From positions 558,001 through 622,000 of the forward strand of contig JBAJFG010000348.1 in assembly GCA_037903475.1 (NCBI GenBank): 64,000 nucleotides of DNA. Reading direction: 5' to 3'. The notes beneath the pieces are model-generated. The model ran no database searches, was not told the origin of the DNA, and saw only the letters and a program-made list of their open reading frames with translations. The stretch is from Ancylostoma caninum. Taxonomy: Eukaryota; Nematoda; Chromadorea; Rhabditida; Ancylostomatidae. The position numbers and the translations under genes were made by a program. This document shows positions 1 through 13,000 of the stretch, in pieces; position 1 is the stretch's first letter, and every line of letters begins with the position of its first letter.

Positions 1-1415
1 ACTATGTAAAGGCACTTTTTTTTCCAGCGTCAGGAAAACAACCTGTCGCCAAGTTTGATAGCGTAGTTTACGGCGTTTTCAATTTGTACAATTTGTAACT
101 TCAACGGCAGTAGAATGAAATACGCCAAAAAAAAAAACAATAGTGTAGATAGCGAAAAGCGAAGCAAAAATTTTCAATACACATTCCTGTCTCTCCTCTC
201 AATGATGATCGAAGAGAATGGCATATTACATAGTTCAGAATCGGTATAAGCGTAGAGCACGAAAGGATGATAAACGTATCAAATGTTGGTAAAGAGTTCT
301 GCACTTCCTAAATTCCTTGCTTTTAATACCATGAACGCTTTGATAGAGGGCACAGAGAGCAAAGCTGTGGTTCTTTCTGGCAGCAGAAAGCTGGAACAAT
401 TGTGTTGTGGAAGTAGCACAATGGCTGTCAATTATGACGCATGGCCGGAGTTCTTGTTCCTAGCCCGCAATAACGCTTAACTAGACATGGGGAGTAGATG
501 AAAAAGGAAGAGGAGCAAAATCCAAAAAAAGACCTAATGGAACAGCGAAGATGTGTGCCTGTTCGGAGCAATTTTCTAGTTTGTAGGTTGTACAAGTGCT
601 AGTGATGAAAAAAAGCATGACAGAGACTAAGCGGTTAACCTGTGATTTCATTACGCTCACGATTCGTAACTCGAGCTCAAAATGCCACTTCTAGGGGATG
701 GTTCTATGTGACTATTTCTTAAGATGTATACAACTCCAATCTAAGCCTATACTAGATCTTTTCCGGGCATAAAAAAGCTGAAACAAAATATTGCTCACAT
801 TAGAAGCCAATCATATATAAGCCATTCAGCTGTTCCACGGAGGCACTGAATGCAAGGTTCCGGTGGGAAACATTAGGTTCCGTACCTATAAGATTGAATA
901 ACTTCTGAAACCTGTATTTTGCTCACTATTTGCATATCCCTTACAAAATCACAAGTCGGACCTTTTCCCCAGTAAACCTATTACAAGCTCATGAAACTGC
1001 AACAGTTTTCTTTGGATACCGAGGTTATAGCCAATACGAACAAATTATCGAAAACAGATATTTAAGAAATGGGTGTTGAAAATAAATTTAAAAAGTGAAG
1101 ACAAACTAATGTAAAAATTATATCAATTTCGCAAGATAGATCAACTCTGCATGCAATACGCCTAATCTGTCTGCCACTGCCCCGCCCCACTCGAAATTTG
1201 GAATCTCCTGGTCTATGGTTCATAAACACCAGTGTGGTCACAGATTTGACTGCACTTGCGAGTAACAGCTAAACTGTGACGGTGTTTACCTTTACTTGTG
1301 ACTGTCAATTACGTGCGCGCTCGGACCCTGATTAGTGGACGAGCAAATCGGCATAGGTAGAGGCGGGACTTGCTTTGTGGTGCAGAGCAACCCCTCTCGA
1401 AAACGGTTGAAGCAT

Positions 1416-1748
1416 CACTGGACTGATCAAAGCACTTCCCTTGTTTGTCCAGAAAATCGCAGGGTGTGTATCGTCGTGAGGGAAAACGAAGCGGAGGTTT
1501 CCCGCCCATTACGATCAACTCGTCCTCGGTCGCATTCAAATTTTGTATGGTCAAGTATAGTGGAATCGCGCGCGAAGGGAACGTTTGGGGTGGGAGGGGG
1601 ATTTGAACGAACCAATCGCAGAACTGCACCACGCCCCGTTTTCCCTCATGATGATACGCACCCGATTTTCTGGTTATAGTTACCTCGGAATTGTAAACTT
1701 AAACCTTAGGGTCAACCTTCTGGACAAACACGGAACCACTACTACAGT
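1416..1748. repeat. Imperfect fold-back repeat
   Basis: The stretch around 1449-1490 (ccagaaaatcgcagggtgtg and following) recurs as an imperfect reverse complement around 1635-1675, and the outer piece ending in cttgtttgtccag (about 1450) is echoed inverted by ctggacaaac at about 1718. This is a palindromic, MITE-like structure. No target-site duplication could be fixed. Confidence 0.5.
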
Positions 1749-2139
1749 GCATATCATAATTATAAGATCACCCCCGAATTTTGAGTTTCAAGGAGAAGCA
1801 GCAATCAGGGGAATTTTCTGCCATGTGTGACAGATTCCCCACCTTGAAAAGCCTTTGTAGCCAAAATTTCGTTCCCGTAGCTCTTACTCTGTAGTTTTTA
1901 TAAATATATTTTACATTTCACATACCGTTTCATAGTTATAAGATCACTTCACTACATGCGTGAAACATAGTAGTACTACATGCGTGAAACAGTGTGCGCA
2001 GTTTGTATGAAACAGCACGAAAAAAAAGCGGCTGATAGGATAACTTCTGTAACCATTGATCCTTGCCTGAAGATGATAGAGAACAGAAAATACCAGGAGA
2101 GTATTTATATGGTGACTTTATGGTGATATTTATGCTCCA

Positions 2140-2660
2140 AAGTACCGCCCTACCTCTCTTCAGCTGACTAGGGAAGGATACTTGGGCGGTCCGGCATTTC
2201 GTAAAGAGATGTATACTGTTGAGTACAGTTTTTGACGCTGATCTCAAATCCGTTTAGCTTATCTGCTGCGGAGTACTCTGTGAAGAGTTACACGGCATAA
2301 TCAGAGTTCGCGCAAGACAGCCTAAATTTGGCTTCCAGGACGTATTTCGCTAAAAAATTGCTGGAAATCACCCGAATTTATTCACGCTCTGGAAACATGA
2401 ATCAGTTTCAATTCGTCTAAATGTATGAGGTGGTTTTAGAGCATATTCTGAGCAGAATATAACTCGGAAGTCAAATTTAGCCGGTTTGGAAAGGCCGCAG
2501 TTATGCCACCGTAACTCCTCACTGAAGACTCCGCAGCAGATAAGGTAAAAAGATTTGAGATCAGCGTCACAAACTGCATATGACAGTATACATTTTGTTA
2601 CGAGTCGTCGGACCCTCCTACTATCCTTCCCTGGTGAGAAGCACCAGCTAGAGGCTAGGC
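2140..2660. repeat. Fold-back (inverted-repeat) element
   Basis: An arm at about 2208-2290 (gtatactgttgag... through gacgctgatctcaaat... ctgcggagtact) is present in inverted form at about 2508-2597 (gactccgcagcagataagg... gagatcagcgtc... cagtatac). Weaker similarity extends outward on both sides, giving a stem of more than 80 bp around a loop of about 220 bp. It looks like a non-autonomous fold-back or MITE. Its boundaries and class are not determined. Confidence 0.65.
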
Positions 2661-3548
2661 CAGGTTAATAACCGCGTAAGTCATATCAGCATTCATTTTC
2701 TGGTGAACGAGTTTTCCGTTCATTGCGAGGCACACGCAGCCTTCTTGCTGACAGCTGGTGGTCAACTAGGGTCTCCTTGCAGTTGACAGTCACAAGTAAA
2801 GGTCGCCTCCCAAACTGTGATGGTTTAATAATTCCCATGTTCTCTCTCCGTAAAATCATGAATTATTACTTGTATTACTTGTTTTACTGTACCTCACAAG
2901 TTATTGACTGAGCAACGTTTATTGGCCTGAGATTTCAAGTATAGGTCGCCTTTAGAGGCCTGAAAGCGGTTGTCGAAGGGTGTTTCACTTCACGAGCTAG
3001 CCCATGAAATTTTTCAGGTCCCAGTGCGTTCTACTCGTATCAGTTAGAGCGCTGTGGGATCAGTAGCCGAAAATGACACTTACCAGGTGCTCCCACGAAG
3101 ACGGCGGAGTTGTATTTCCGCGTACCAGCGAATTTTCAACCTTGCTATCCAAGGACGATTTGTCCAGTTTGGGAATACAGTCATTTGTTATCTTCCTCTG
3201 AAACACTCAGATTACCTCTTCACACGGAGTAGTTCCTCTTACTAACACCAGAAGCTGTCAACCACCTGTTGTAAGCGGTTATAATCCCTAATGGGTCCAC
3301 AAATGTACTTTGACAAAATTAACCAGTGCCGGCTTTTTTGCCCACTTCGCTGCATATTTTAAAAATTTGCTCAATTCAGGTCCCAACTTTTAGTGCCCAT
3401 ACACTGTCCCATGTAGTTCATCGATGCCTTTTCTGCCTTGTCCCCTGTCTCCAATCAATTTTCGTTCCTGTTTGCTATACTACAGTTTTAAGCTATGTTT
3501 TAATTTCTTGCTAGCCCACCTCGAGTGCACAAATAAATAAATAAATAA

Positions 3549-3745
3549 GGGTGCGCCGGCGTCCAAAAGTGAGAAAACGCCTGGAGTCGGGTCCATCGGT
3601 GTGATAAGGGTGCGCCGGCGTCCTAAACGGGGGAAACGCCTGGAGTCGGGTCCTACGGTGTGATGTGTGCGCCGGCGTTCAAGAGTGAGAAACGCTCGAA
3701 AATGTGACTACCGGCGGAGGAGGGGTGTGCCGGTGTTCACTATTG
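3549..3745. repeat. Minisatellite, about 58-60 bp unit, 3-4 copies
   Basis: The block gtgcgccggcgtcc recurs at 3551, 3609 and 3666, with a degenerate fourth copy (gtgtgccggtgttc) at 3725. Between copies lie a gtgagaaacgcctgg-type block and a gagtcgggtcc block. The same consensus organisation occurs at 32.1-32.55 kb, so this is one dispersed minisatellite family. Confidence 0.75.
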
Positions 3746-4732
3746 ATAAAATAACATGAGTTGGGTACACATTAGCTCGATCAGTTCCCTGGCGCTTAAT
3801 CCCGATCGTAAAACACTAAATGTCGGACCTCAGAAGCGAGTAGTATGACATCCGTGTGACTCCGTCCATTTCACATCGTCTCCCGCGTTTTTCTCTTCTC
3901 ATTTGGTTCTGAGCACACTGCACCCTACTCTTTTATAGGTTCGAACTGGCTTTTAACATTTGTCAATTCCCGTAGTCAGCAAAGGTTGAATCGGTTATGT
4001 GTAGTCACGAATAGCTACTTCATTTGAGCGAAAGATAAAATTGCCTTGAGAAACGCGGTCAACCCCTTCCGATAAGTCCAGTTTTACATGAGGGAAAGCA
4101 ATGGAAAGGATTGTAGCAAAATTATGGCGTCGTTGTGAGTCTAACAAAATGAAAATCTGATGAAGTCATGCTAGCGAAGCGAGCATTAGAAAAGGCTGGA
4201 ATTCCGGCGTCAGCCGGACGGCCAGACTGGTAAGACTGGTATCTAGTAACCTACATACAACCGAATTGATCGTTCATCCTCGGAATTTTAGGTGAGCTTC
4301 GAGGAATCCGTAGCCAATTAAGGGGAACAGCCACAGTAAGAACTTCATGGTGTAAGCGTTTGTATTAAATATAATGGTATTTCCATACCAATTGAAATAA
4401 GGTGACGTAACCAAGAGACATCGGTTTTGCGGCATATTGCACTGAATGTGAAATCACTATGGTAGTATACAGATTTTGACGGGGCAGTACCGAGCTTTGG
4501 ACGAGTTCGTGCCAGCCTTTGACACGATCACTAATGAGGAGTAAGTCGAGACAGATGCATAAATGAAATGCAATCGATTGTGTTCATACAGGTTATAGGC
4601 AGAAGCTTGGGAAAATTGTGGTATTAAATAGTTTTTAGGTCTAATCTGAATGTAATTGGATGTCCATTTTAACTGTGTCAGAATTGCCTACCACGAAAAA
4701 AACGTATTGTTCACAATATATGATCACTTCAC

Positions 4733-4780
4733 TATAAATATGCCAGCGATGGGAGGTCTTCTAAGCATGCCAATATTCAG
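4733..4780 (+). promoter_or_regulatory. TATA-like box and putative splice/trans-splice acceptor before the Kunitz gene
   Basis: A TATAAATA sequence at 4733-4740 lies about 45 bp before the start codon. The sequence ccaatattcag ending at 4780 is a good nematode acceptor three bases before the ATG, as expected for spliced-leader addition. Both are sequence-motif inferences; no transcript data are available. Confidence 0.4.
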
Positions 4781-4783
4781 AAT

Positions 4784-7700
4784 ATGAATGTTCTGACACT
4801 GCTTCTACTCGGCCTCGTTTGCGGTGAGTTGGCTATACAGAAATTCTTTTCAAACAATTTAGTGCCTAACGTTACCCTCTTGTTCTAGTCATGACCGCAC
4901 GAGCATGGACGCGGCCAAAGCAATGTCTCCAGCCAACGAGTTATGGAAATTGCAAGTTAACATATTACCGGTATGGTGTAATGGGCATATAATTATGAGT
5001 TTACAAAACTTATAACGCTGCGATGTTTCTTCTTTTAAATGAGGAACTCCGAAGCACGTATTGATTGAAGTGCTTATGAGGGCTGTTGTAAAGTTTCCGG
5101 AATTATAATGAAAACAAAACAGATCGGATGCAATCAATATTTTCATCCTTGATTTAATCCTTTCGGAGCTTAGCGCATGTGGTTCGGTCTGGTCTGAATT
5201 TTTCGTCTTCTATCTAGAATGGAAAGCATTCAAGGACTCAAAATAATCGGATAAAGTCACGATTAACTCGTCAAACTCTTCTTTCAAGGAGAGGAATTAG
5301 GTCTTTATGACAAACAGAAGTAGAAAGAAGCCAATGCAGAAATATCATTGAATTAGGTGGAATTTGTTATTTCATCGTTATGAAATTTTCAAGCCATAAT
5401 GACGTGCAGGGACAGTTCTTTTTTTCTTGATCAAATCCGCGCCTGTTGCTCTGATTATCACATCTAAGGCTTCGAATATTTCCGCTAATATAGTTATGAC
5501 CGAATATTCGTATTCGAATAGACACTCGAAAAAATTCGAATATTCGAGAATGTCCCCATATTCAAATATATTCGAATTCGAATATTCGAAGAAAGTTTAA
5601 GACGCAGAGGAGCAGGCGCCGTTGCAACGCTCCTAAATCTGGGCATTAACAATCTGCTGAGGAGAAAACTTGTCATAAGTGGGAAGGAATTGACATAAGA
5701 AACCCTAAGCTTGGAGAGCATGTATAATATGGAGCATTACCTTCTACGTGTGGCCTTCTCACGGCCTACTTACAATCAATGAAGTGTCCTTCCTAATCAC
5801 CGACTTTTAGTATGGCTACGGACAAGATTTGAGCCTTAGAACCTTCGCAAAGATGTTTTTGGTCTTTCAAACAAGTACTTAACACTCATATATTAATAGT
5901 ATCGAAATTAACATGTCGTGTCCGTGACAAGTTAGTGCTACCTTTGAGACGTAACAATTTGTACAATGTATATGTACAATTTGTCGTAAACAGTTCGTTG
6001 AAAACACCTGATATATTGGAAAATAGGGAAAAAAAGAACATCCACACTTGGGCAGTGCTAGTGAAAAATGTCTTGGTGACGACTTCTAGGTGAGCACATA
6101 GAGATGGAGTCCTTAGGTTATGATTAATTATTCTGTTAGCCGAACACGAGCTTATTAGTTTTGTTTTATTGACCACCGTATAGGTGGCCTCGCCTCTGTC
6201 AAAACCTCTGTAAGTCCACTGAACGGGCGGTATCCTAGGTGGAGACCGAACGAGATGGGCTTGTCAGGATGATATGAAGTTGTTATCATTTTTGGGGGCA
6301 GCTGGATTGTATTAGAATGCCAAACATGTCGAGTTCGAATCACTGCGCTATTTTCTTCCCTTAAAAACAAGATTACTAGAATGTTGTTCCCTTTTCGATG
6401 AGAGATATCTCATTACATGGAGTCGAGAACGTACAGAGAACTCCAAACGGACGCAGACAAGGGTCAGGACCGCGGCACGGGTCTCTTGGGCAGAGTCACG
6501 GGAGCTCAGGATAGTGTGCGCCTACGTCTCTGCCCAACAGAGCCGCGCCGCGGTCTCGACTCTTGTCTACGTACGTTTGGAGTTTCCTATACTTGAATGC
6601 TTTCTTCGTTTCTATTCACTCTGTTTCCCTAGGAGATGAATTTCGAGCAGCCTTAAATGCTGTGCATAACTCGTCAAAAACATATCTATGGCTCACGCCA
6701 TGGTTTTTTTTTTGGGAAAAATTGCGTAAGGAGGCTATTAGTGGATCTGATTAGGTATATTCGCTTATGTTCTTCTAGTGGATATTAGCTTATTCAGCAC
6801 CTCTGACCGACACCTCTTTATTGGTTTTGTATTTTCCGCGATTTCTCCAAACCGCAAAATTCTCGAGCCTTATAATAGAGATCATTAGCTGGAACTGACA
6901 CCTAGCTGATGTTTAGGGAACTTACGCTGAAGAGAAAAATTCATCAGATTTCCTGAGCAGAAAAGAATCCAATTTCTAAGTTGCCGTTTTTCCCAAGTGT
7001 ATCTTACAAAGAAGGTGCAGCTAGTAGATGATGCTCACACGATGCTCAGGAAATCTGATGAGCAGGTGAACAATTTGAGAGCGAAGTTATCGAAGCATAG
7101 GTCTGCTCTCGGGAATGGAACTTGAACCCGCTGTCTTGGACTTCTTAGGGTTTTAATCTCGTGAGCTTTTCTCATCAAAACTGTTTTTTGGGTCAATCAA
7201 CAACTTTTGAAACTTCTTGCATGTTGTTTTGAGAAGGTAGCTCGGAAAGGTCTGTATGGAAGTAATCCTAAGGACAGCAAACAAAATACTCGGGAAAATG
7301 CTTATCTGCGTTTCTCCAGTAGCGAAACTTGCATTGTACCGGGGCTAAGCGGTGGAATCGGTAGGCCGAATTTAATGCGAATGCGTCGGAACGTGCTGCC
7401 TGTACAATTACAGGGAAATGACTTGAAATTTAAAAGAAATAGAATCATGTTGTCCGTACATCTTTAAAATTCTCATGATCATTAAACAGAGCAGGCATAC
7501 TCACGCCCACAGCACAGATACCTCATTATCTTCACGAATTTCTTCAAATAATAGTGTTTGGAAAACAGATAAAACGTTTACGCCAACTGAGCACTCTGTA
7601 GATAACTTTTATCCTAATATTCGGTTATTCGAATATTCGATTGTTCGGATATTCGAACAATCGAATACTCGAAGGGCGTAATATTCGAATATTCCAATTC

Positions 7701-8969
7701 GATACTTTCAAAATTTCCAGCTCGAATATTATTCATTCGTTCGAATGGTGGCGAGGGACTCGAATATTCGTCATCCGAATATTCGAGGCCAATCTTCTAA
7801 TGTGTTAACTATATCCGCTAATATTCAGCTTGCAGTAGCTCTTCTATCAATCCATCGGAAAGCAGGCACTGTCATCATCTCACCCCAGTGAACGCTACTG
7901 TTTTCTTCAGGACCGCCTCTTCGCGTCTAACCTATTCTTCTCATTGCATCTGTTGTGACATAGTGTAGCACCTAATCTAACCTTGAAACGGATCACAATT
8001 TTGGATTCAAATTCAATTTACTCGATCAAAATATTATAAATGACCGACTTTCACGTTGGACTGCGTTCTTGTTAAAGATTGAGCAAATGCGGCACTCATT
8101 CGTGAAAACCTTTTTTAAATTAGTTCGTCGGCTGTATAAGTAAAAGTTTGTGTGTTTGCACGTTTGTGTATTCCGAATAGAAATCACGGAGCATCAACCG
8201 ATCCGGACCAAATTTTGCATGTAGACCATTTAGTGGCCGGCGGAGGCCATAAGTTACTTTTTATCAGAAACTGTTAGTTGATTTATCGATTATATCGATG
8301 TTATTTATTTTTTGCCATTTTTGCCAATCGGATGGTGAAGACATGTCCGCTGGACTTGCGGTTCTCAGTTCTAGTTGTAAAAAATCGATGACCACCTAAG
8401 TTTAGCAGCTATCTGTAACTGCGTGCAGTCAAAATTGGTTGACTTGGTCCCCTTGTCAAGAGCAGAGCCTTTGTCAAATCTAATCACAACGAGCTCATTT
8501 GAAGGACTCGCCAACAGAATCGCATGGAAATTAGCGAGAAAGAACAACTCCATGGTGGTCATTCTGTGAACTCTTCACACCGCCCTTGTATAATCACAAC
8601 TCTAATATTGCATTTATTTGGTATAATTGCGTGCAAACAAAAATAATCAAGAGTGATACGTTTTCCTAATATGAACTAGAATGCATGTGGAAGAATCTGA
8701 TCCGGCTTATTCTGGCGAAAACGTGCAAGATATGGTAAATTTTATTTCTGTATCATGAACAATGAAGGTAATTAACCTAGTTAACGCATTATACCAAGCG
8801 GTAATGTTCACAATAAAATTGTTCAACAGTACTCCTTTTTAGGTGGTACTACGACAAGAACGAGGAGAAGTGCAAACAGTTCAAATGGAGCGGATGTGGC
8901 GGAACCAGTAACAATTTCAATGTTAAGACTGGGTGTCTGAAGACATGCAGGCCAAAAAATCGAGTGTAA
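4784..8969 (+). CDS. Secreted single-domain Kunitz (BPTI) serine protease inhibitor
   Basis: Three exons join in frame: 4784-4823, 4889-4970 and 8843-8969, giving 82 residues with stop TAA at 8967. Exon 1 encodes a hydrophobic signal peptide (MNVLTLLLLGLVC). The mature part is one complete Kunitz domain with all six cysteines in exact canonical spacing (C-x8-C-x15-C-x7-C-x12-C-x3-C). By alignment with BPTI the P1 residue just after the second cysteine is Lys, followed by Leu, which predicts inhibition of trypsin-like enzymes (family knowledge; specificity is inferred). Introns are 65 bp (GTGAGT...TTCTAG) and 3,872 bp (GTATGG...TTTTAG); the long one holds TTCGAATATT clusters and other repeats. 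Such short secreted Kunitz proteins are abundant in hookworm and other nematode secretions. The gene stands alone, with no neighbouring homologue. The domain call is secure and the exon joins are strong. Confidence 0.9.
5505..5592. repeat. TTCGAATATTCG palindromic cluster (copy 1)
   Basis: A dense run of overlapping ATTCGAATATTCGAA motifs inside the long Kunitz intron. Further clusters are at 7617-7790, 17045-17190, 17555-17675, 18700-18812, 58465-58560 and 61085-61133. Each contains repeated GAATATTC cores. Confidence 0.8.
7617..7790. repeat. TTCGAATATTCG palindromic cluster (copy 2)
   Basis: The longest cluster of the family, also in the large Kunitz intron, with many GAATATTCG and TTCGAATA units. 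Confidence 0.8.
8110..8370 (-). repeat. Fragment of a dispersed repeat (39 kb / 56 kb / 62 kb family)
   Basis: It contains reverse-complement versions of the blocks that are conserved at 39.7-39.85, 56.4 and 62.75-62.88 kb: a gatccggaccaaattttgcatg block, a ggccggcggaggcc block and a gataaatc/atcgattata run. It lies near the 3' end of the long Kunitz intron. The element class is not identified. Confidence 0.55.
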
Positions 8970-10086
8970 CGGTTAACGGCGTTGAGTGTGCGATACTACG
9001 CAGTTCGTAAATATTATGCCGATAAGAAAGCCTTGAGCCTTTCGACAGTTTTTTTCTGCTTTATTTTTTATTCCACATGCAATGGATTCTAGTGAACAAC
9101 ATAATCACCATCGTTACTCACTAGTGTCCCACCTAAAGGACAGGTCAGCGATCCCACCACTGAACAGACTAGGAGTCTAACAAATAGGTGACCGCCCTTG
9201 CAACATCTTCCAACTTGGTGATTTTTTTCTTAGGTAGGAATGCATTAAGGGGGAGACATAACTGATAGCCCGAGGGGGCAATGTCACGGCAATAGCGTGG
9301 GTGGAGAACCGTGTCCCAGCCCAGTTCCTCCAGTTTTCACGAGTCTCTTTAGCTACATGGGGCCTAGCGTTTAATTTAATTCAAAACACAATATGAATGG
9401 CCGTATCGAATAAGACCCTTCTCCTGCAAGCTGAAATCCAAAGAACTGCTTTCAGAAAGAGCAGAGCGATGGGAGAGTTAAATCCTTATGGCTTACGTGC
9501 TGAGCACTGATAGTGTATCAGCTCTGTGGAACGGAAGCAAGAAATGTCTAGCCCTATTTGTTAACTTGTTTTAAAGCCTAAAGATCTAACGCTCCAGACC
9601 TCACCGGTGAACTAATTGTACTATTCTCTCATTCAAATGTTTTTTGAAGAATAGTAAAGCTTCGCAACATAGCTCCCACCATACATAACATTAGCATTTC
9701 ATACATGAAGACAATTCACAAATTGCTCGTTCTGAACGGACAACTACGAACAATGTCCATGACTTTCTGCACCATTTTTTTTTCACCAGGACCTCATGTC
9801 TCTTATCTAAAATCTACATTCACATGTATGTCTAGAAAAAAAACCTCAAGCACTCTGAAATATAATATTATTGGAAGGATGCTCCAAGCAAATACAAACA
9901 GTTTTTAACTTTCTTTCCAGAAATTATTTGATAAAGAGTAAGTTAAGGTGCAGAGACAGTCAACCACAATGTAGATAGTAGAGTGTAATGAAGTAACCGT
10001 AAGATACAATAATACAGAAAATGAAAGACAACTTCAAAAACAACAGCGATTTTCGTTGAGATCTGGAATGACGTCCTAAAGAGTAC
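8970..10086. other. Intergenic, no gene seen
   Basis: This lies between the stop codon of the Kunitz gene and the stop codon of the convergent NUF2-like gene. No open frame has protein-like features. No clear AATAAA follows the Kunitz stop within the first 100 bases. Confidence 0.5.
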
Positions 10087-13000
10087 TCATAATATAGAAT
10101 GACTTTGATTTATGCTTTCCTCTCCGGGCAGCTCCACCAAAGATTCAGCTTTGTCGAGAGCTCTGTTCAAAGAATGGATCACGCTGACAAACGCCGCTGA
10201 TTGCGCATCGAACTTCTTTTCCGCTACCTGATACTGAAACAAACCTCTAATAAATTTCAGGTTCTTTTCCAATATCTGCTGTGTTCAAACCCATATCAAG
10301 ATTGGATGAACGGCGAAATGAGAATTGCTAATTGCTGTGTACTACGTTAAATGTTGTAGGGCCATTTCACAAAAAAAAGTGGGCTTCGATGCAGGCACAG
10401 TGTGCTAGATCCGAGGTGGCGCGCCGGAGCACCGCTCACCGTTCATGCACATCGTTATCATTGTCTGCGTATCATAGCTATATCATAGTCAATCATCACC
10501 TCTATAACGGTAGAGGAGGGGTTAGCGGTGCAGATGCATGCCATCCCAGATCGAACAAACCATAACGAATTCGCGGCCTTCATGGCTCACAACAGCATGA
10601 TAACGCTGCTGTAATAGCTAATCCTAGCAATATTCAGTGTTTTCACATTTAAATCACCAAATAAAATGAACAGACACTAAACATAACTACGATTGGCCAA
10701 TACAAACGCAAGAAATAGCGATTGCAGAGCATGGCGAGGTCGCATTGCATTGCAATTTTGTAAGATCCGAAGCTCTCCACTGTTCACTAGCCAGTTGTGG
10801 AAAATATCCTCGTGACATCAAGTCGTGAAATAGCCAGTTTGCCAAGGTCAACATCATAACTCCGCGAACAGCTCTACACATTTAGGCAACTAAGTGAAAA
10901 ATCTGACCAAATTTTTGATGTACAGGGTGCGTGAAAAGTATTGACCGCCTTTTGTGACACATGAATTACATAGAAAATCGAAATTGGATAGAAGACCATG
11001 TGTGACCGTTCTGTTGCCTAGAATCTCAACAACAATGTGAAACTAAGGTATACATTTATTCAATCCGTTTTATCTCGATTTTTACCAGTTGTCAACAGAC
11101 AAGACTTGAGAAGACTTCACTACGGCGTTGCAGGTAGTCATCTTTGACTTGATTCAGAGTTTTTTTTCTGAGAAGCTTGTGTGGAATTGAACAGTGCTAA
11201 GAAATAGTATATGCTAAGCCACCCACAAATCCACTAATGAAAAGTATCAGCTACTCCTGTCTGTGCGATGATTCGACTTTGTTTCCGTATTTGTTAACGG
11301 CGCAGAATAGGTTGCTATCATTATCTATAGTTTTAGCGCAAAAATCAGCATGTGGCCCAAAAATGGTACTCAGCGGAAGCGCACTGGCCGTAGGATCAAT
11401 TATAGGTTTACAAGTGGGCCGTTCCTTTTCTGAGAAGATTTTTCTGTAGCTCACGACGTAAATACAGCAAAGAAGTGTTGCACTAGAAACCATTCTCGAG
11501 CCATCCAGTTCCAAGTTGCTGCCCACCTTACTCCTCCAGTTTCAAATCGTTGGATCGTACCACGTGTGCACTGTGAAGGAGCCTGCACGTGCTATACTGT
11601 ATCGCAGTACAGAGTCGCGTGTGGATCGTTCAGAAGAAACAAAGGATGAAATCCACAACGGTCCCTACGGCGCATCACTTATGTCTTTTCTTGTGTTTTC
11701 CGCAGAGCTGCTCTCGAGAGTGGAGATAAAATTAAACGGACATAGTCTCATATTGTTCGCCATATTGTTTTCTGTATGCTACGAAGAAACTCGTCCCCCC
11801 GAGAAACACTGAGGTTTTCACGAGCCATTTCAAGCGGTCAATATTTTTCACGCCCCCGTATATGGCAAATGAATAGCTGATCCCACCTTTACAATTAAAT
11901 CACGGAACCGGGTTATGAGTTCGGCGCAGTTCGTTCGAGCAAATTCGGTCTCATCAATCTTTTCCTTTCCGAGACGTTGCATCTCCAACTTTATTTGATG
12001 TACCTCACCGCGAACAGAAGGATCCTTCTGGGTCAGGGCCTTCACCGCACTGAATTAGTCGTTTTCAAAAAAAAAATGGAAAAGAACTATGTTCTGGTTC
12101 CAAATGTGGAGAGATATATTCTGGCTTACTTTGTTAACTCTTCCTTTTTCGTCTTCAGGTCTTGCAATCTTGAGCTATAAATCTCTCGTGCACGCTCATG
12201 TTGCTTCACTTCTTCTTCGACAGAAGCTGCAAGCCTCTATAACAAGCAGAAATTAACGTGTACAAGTGCTAATGACTAACGACAACAACTCCCTTGATGA
12301 CCTCACTAACTCCTACCTAGTTTTTGTTTTTATTAGCTCGCAAACAGTAAATAATCATCGTTATTGCGCTGCATAAGAAGGAAGGCCGCAACGCACCACT
12401 ATTGCGGCGTGGTTATTTTTCTTCTGCTTGGTTATGTAGAGAAAAAAGATGAAAGTAAGCACGCCAAAGCGAAATTATTATAAAGAAAAAAGTTTTTAAA
12501 AAGCGACAGAATATGACATACAATCGCGTCATCAGCAGTTTGCTGCCTTCGCCTTGTCGCTTCGTTGAGAAGCGACTTCACACGGGACTCATCTTGTTCA
12601 AGGAGACTTATTTGAACCTAAAAAAAAGAAGGAATAAAGGAAATCTTTTGCGGAACACCACTGTCTTTGAGAAAAGCTTACCTGGAAATCGTTAAGTTTC
12701 TCTAGCTCTGTAAAACGCTCTGCCAACGCTTTGGACGCATTTTCAATAATTGTCATGCATTCAGAATTGTCAGAGATTCGCTGTCTAAAAAGTGCAGGAA
12801 TTACGTTACACAACCCGAGAACTCTATTGTTAGGGACCTTTCTGCCTTGCAGTCGTCTTGGAGGCGCTTAATATTCGTTCGTAAAGAATCCGCTTCTGCA
12901 CGTAGTTCTTCGGGTGAGTCCACGATTGCCTTTTTCAGATGTTCGATTTCACTTTGAAGCGATTTGATTTCTTCCAGAAGTTTCGCCGAAAAAGAAATAA

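Larger units (their letters stand above)
1..4730. other. No recognisable gene; repeat-containing intergenic DNA
   Basis: No reading frame here has recognisable protein features or linked splice sites, and the longest frames (about 110 codons near 1309-1679) lie in a fold-back repeat and are open on both strands at once. Apart from the two fold-back structures and the minisatellite listed separately, I see AT-rich unique-looking sequence. The far right end (about 4700-4783) looks like the promoter of the Kunitz gene. Confidence 0.6.
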
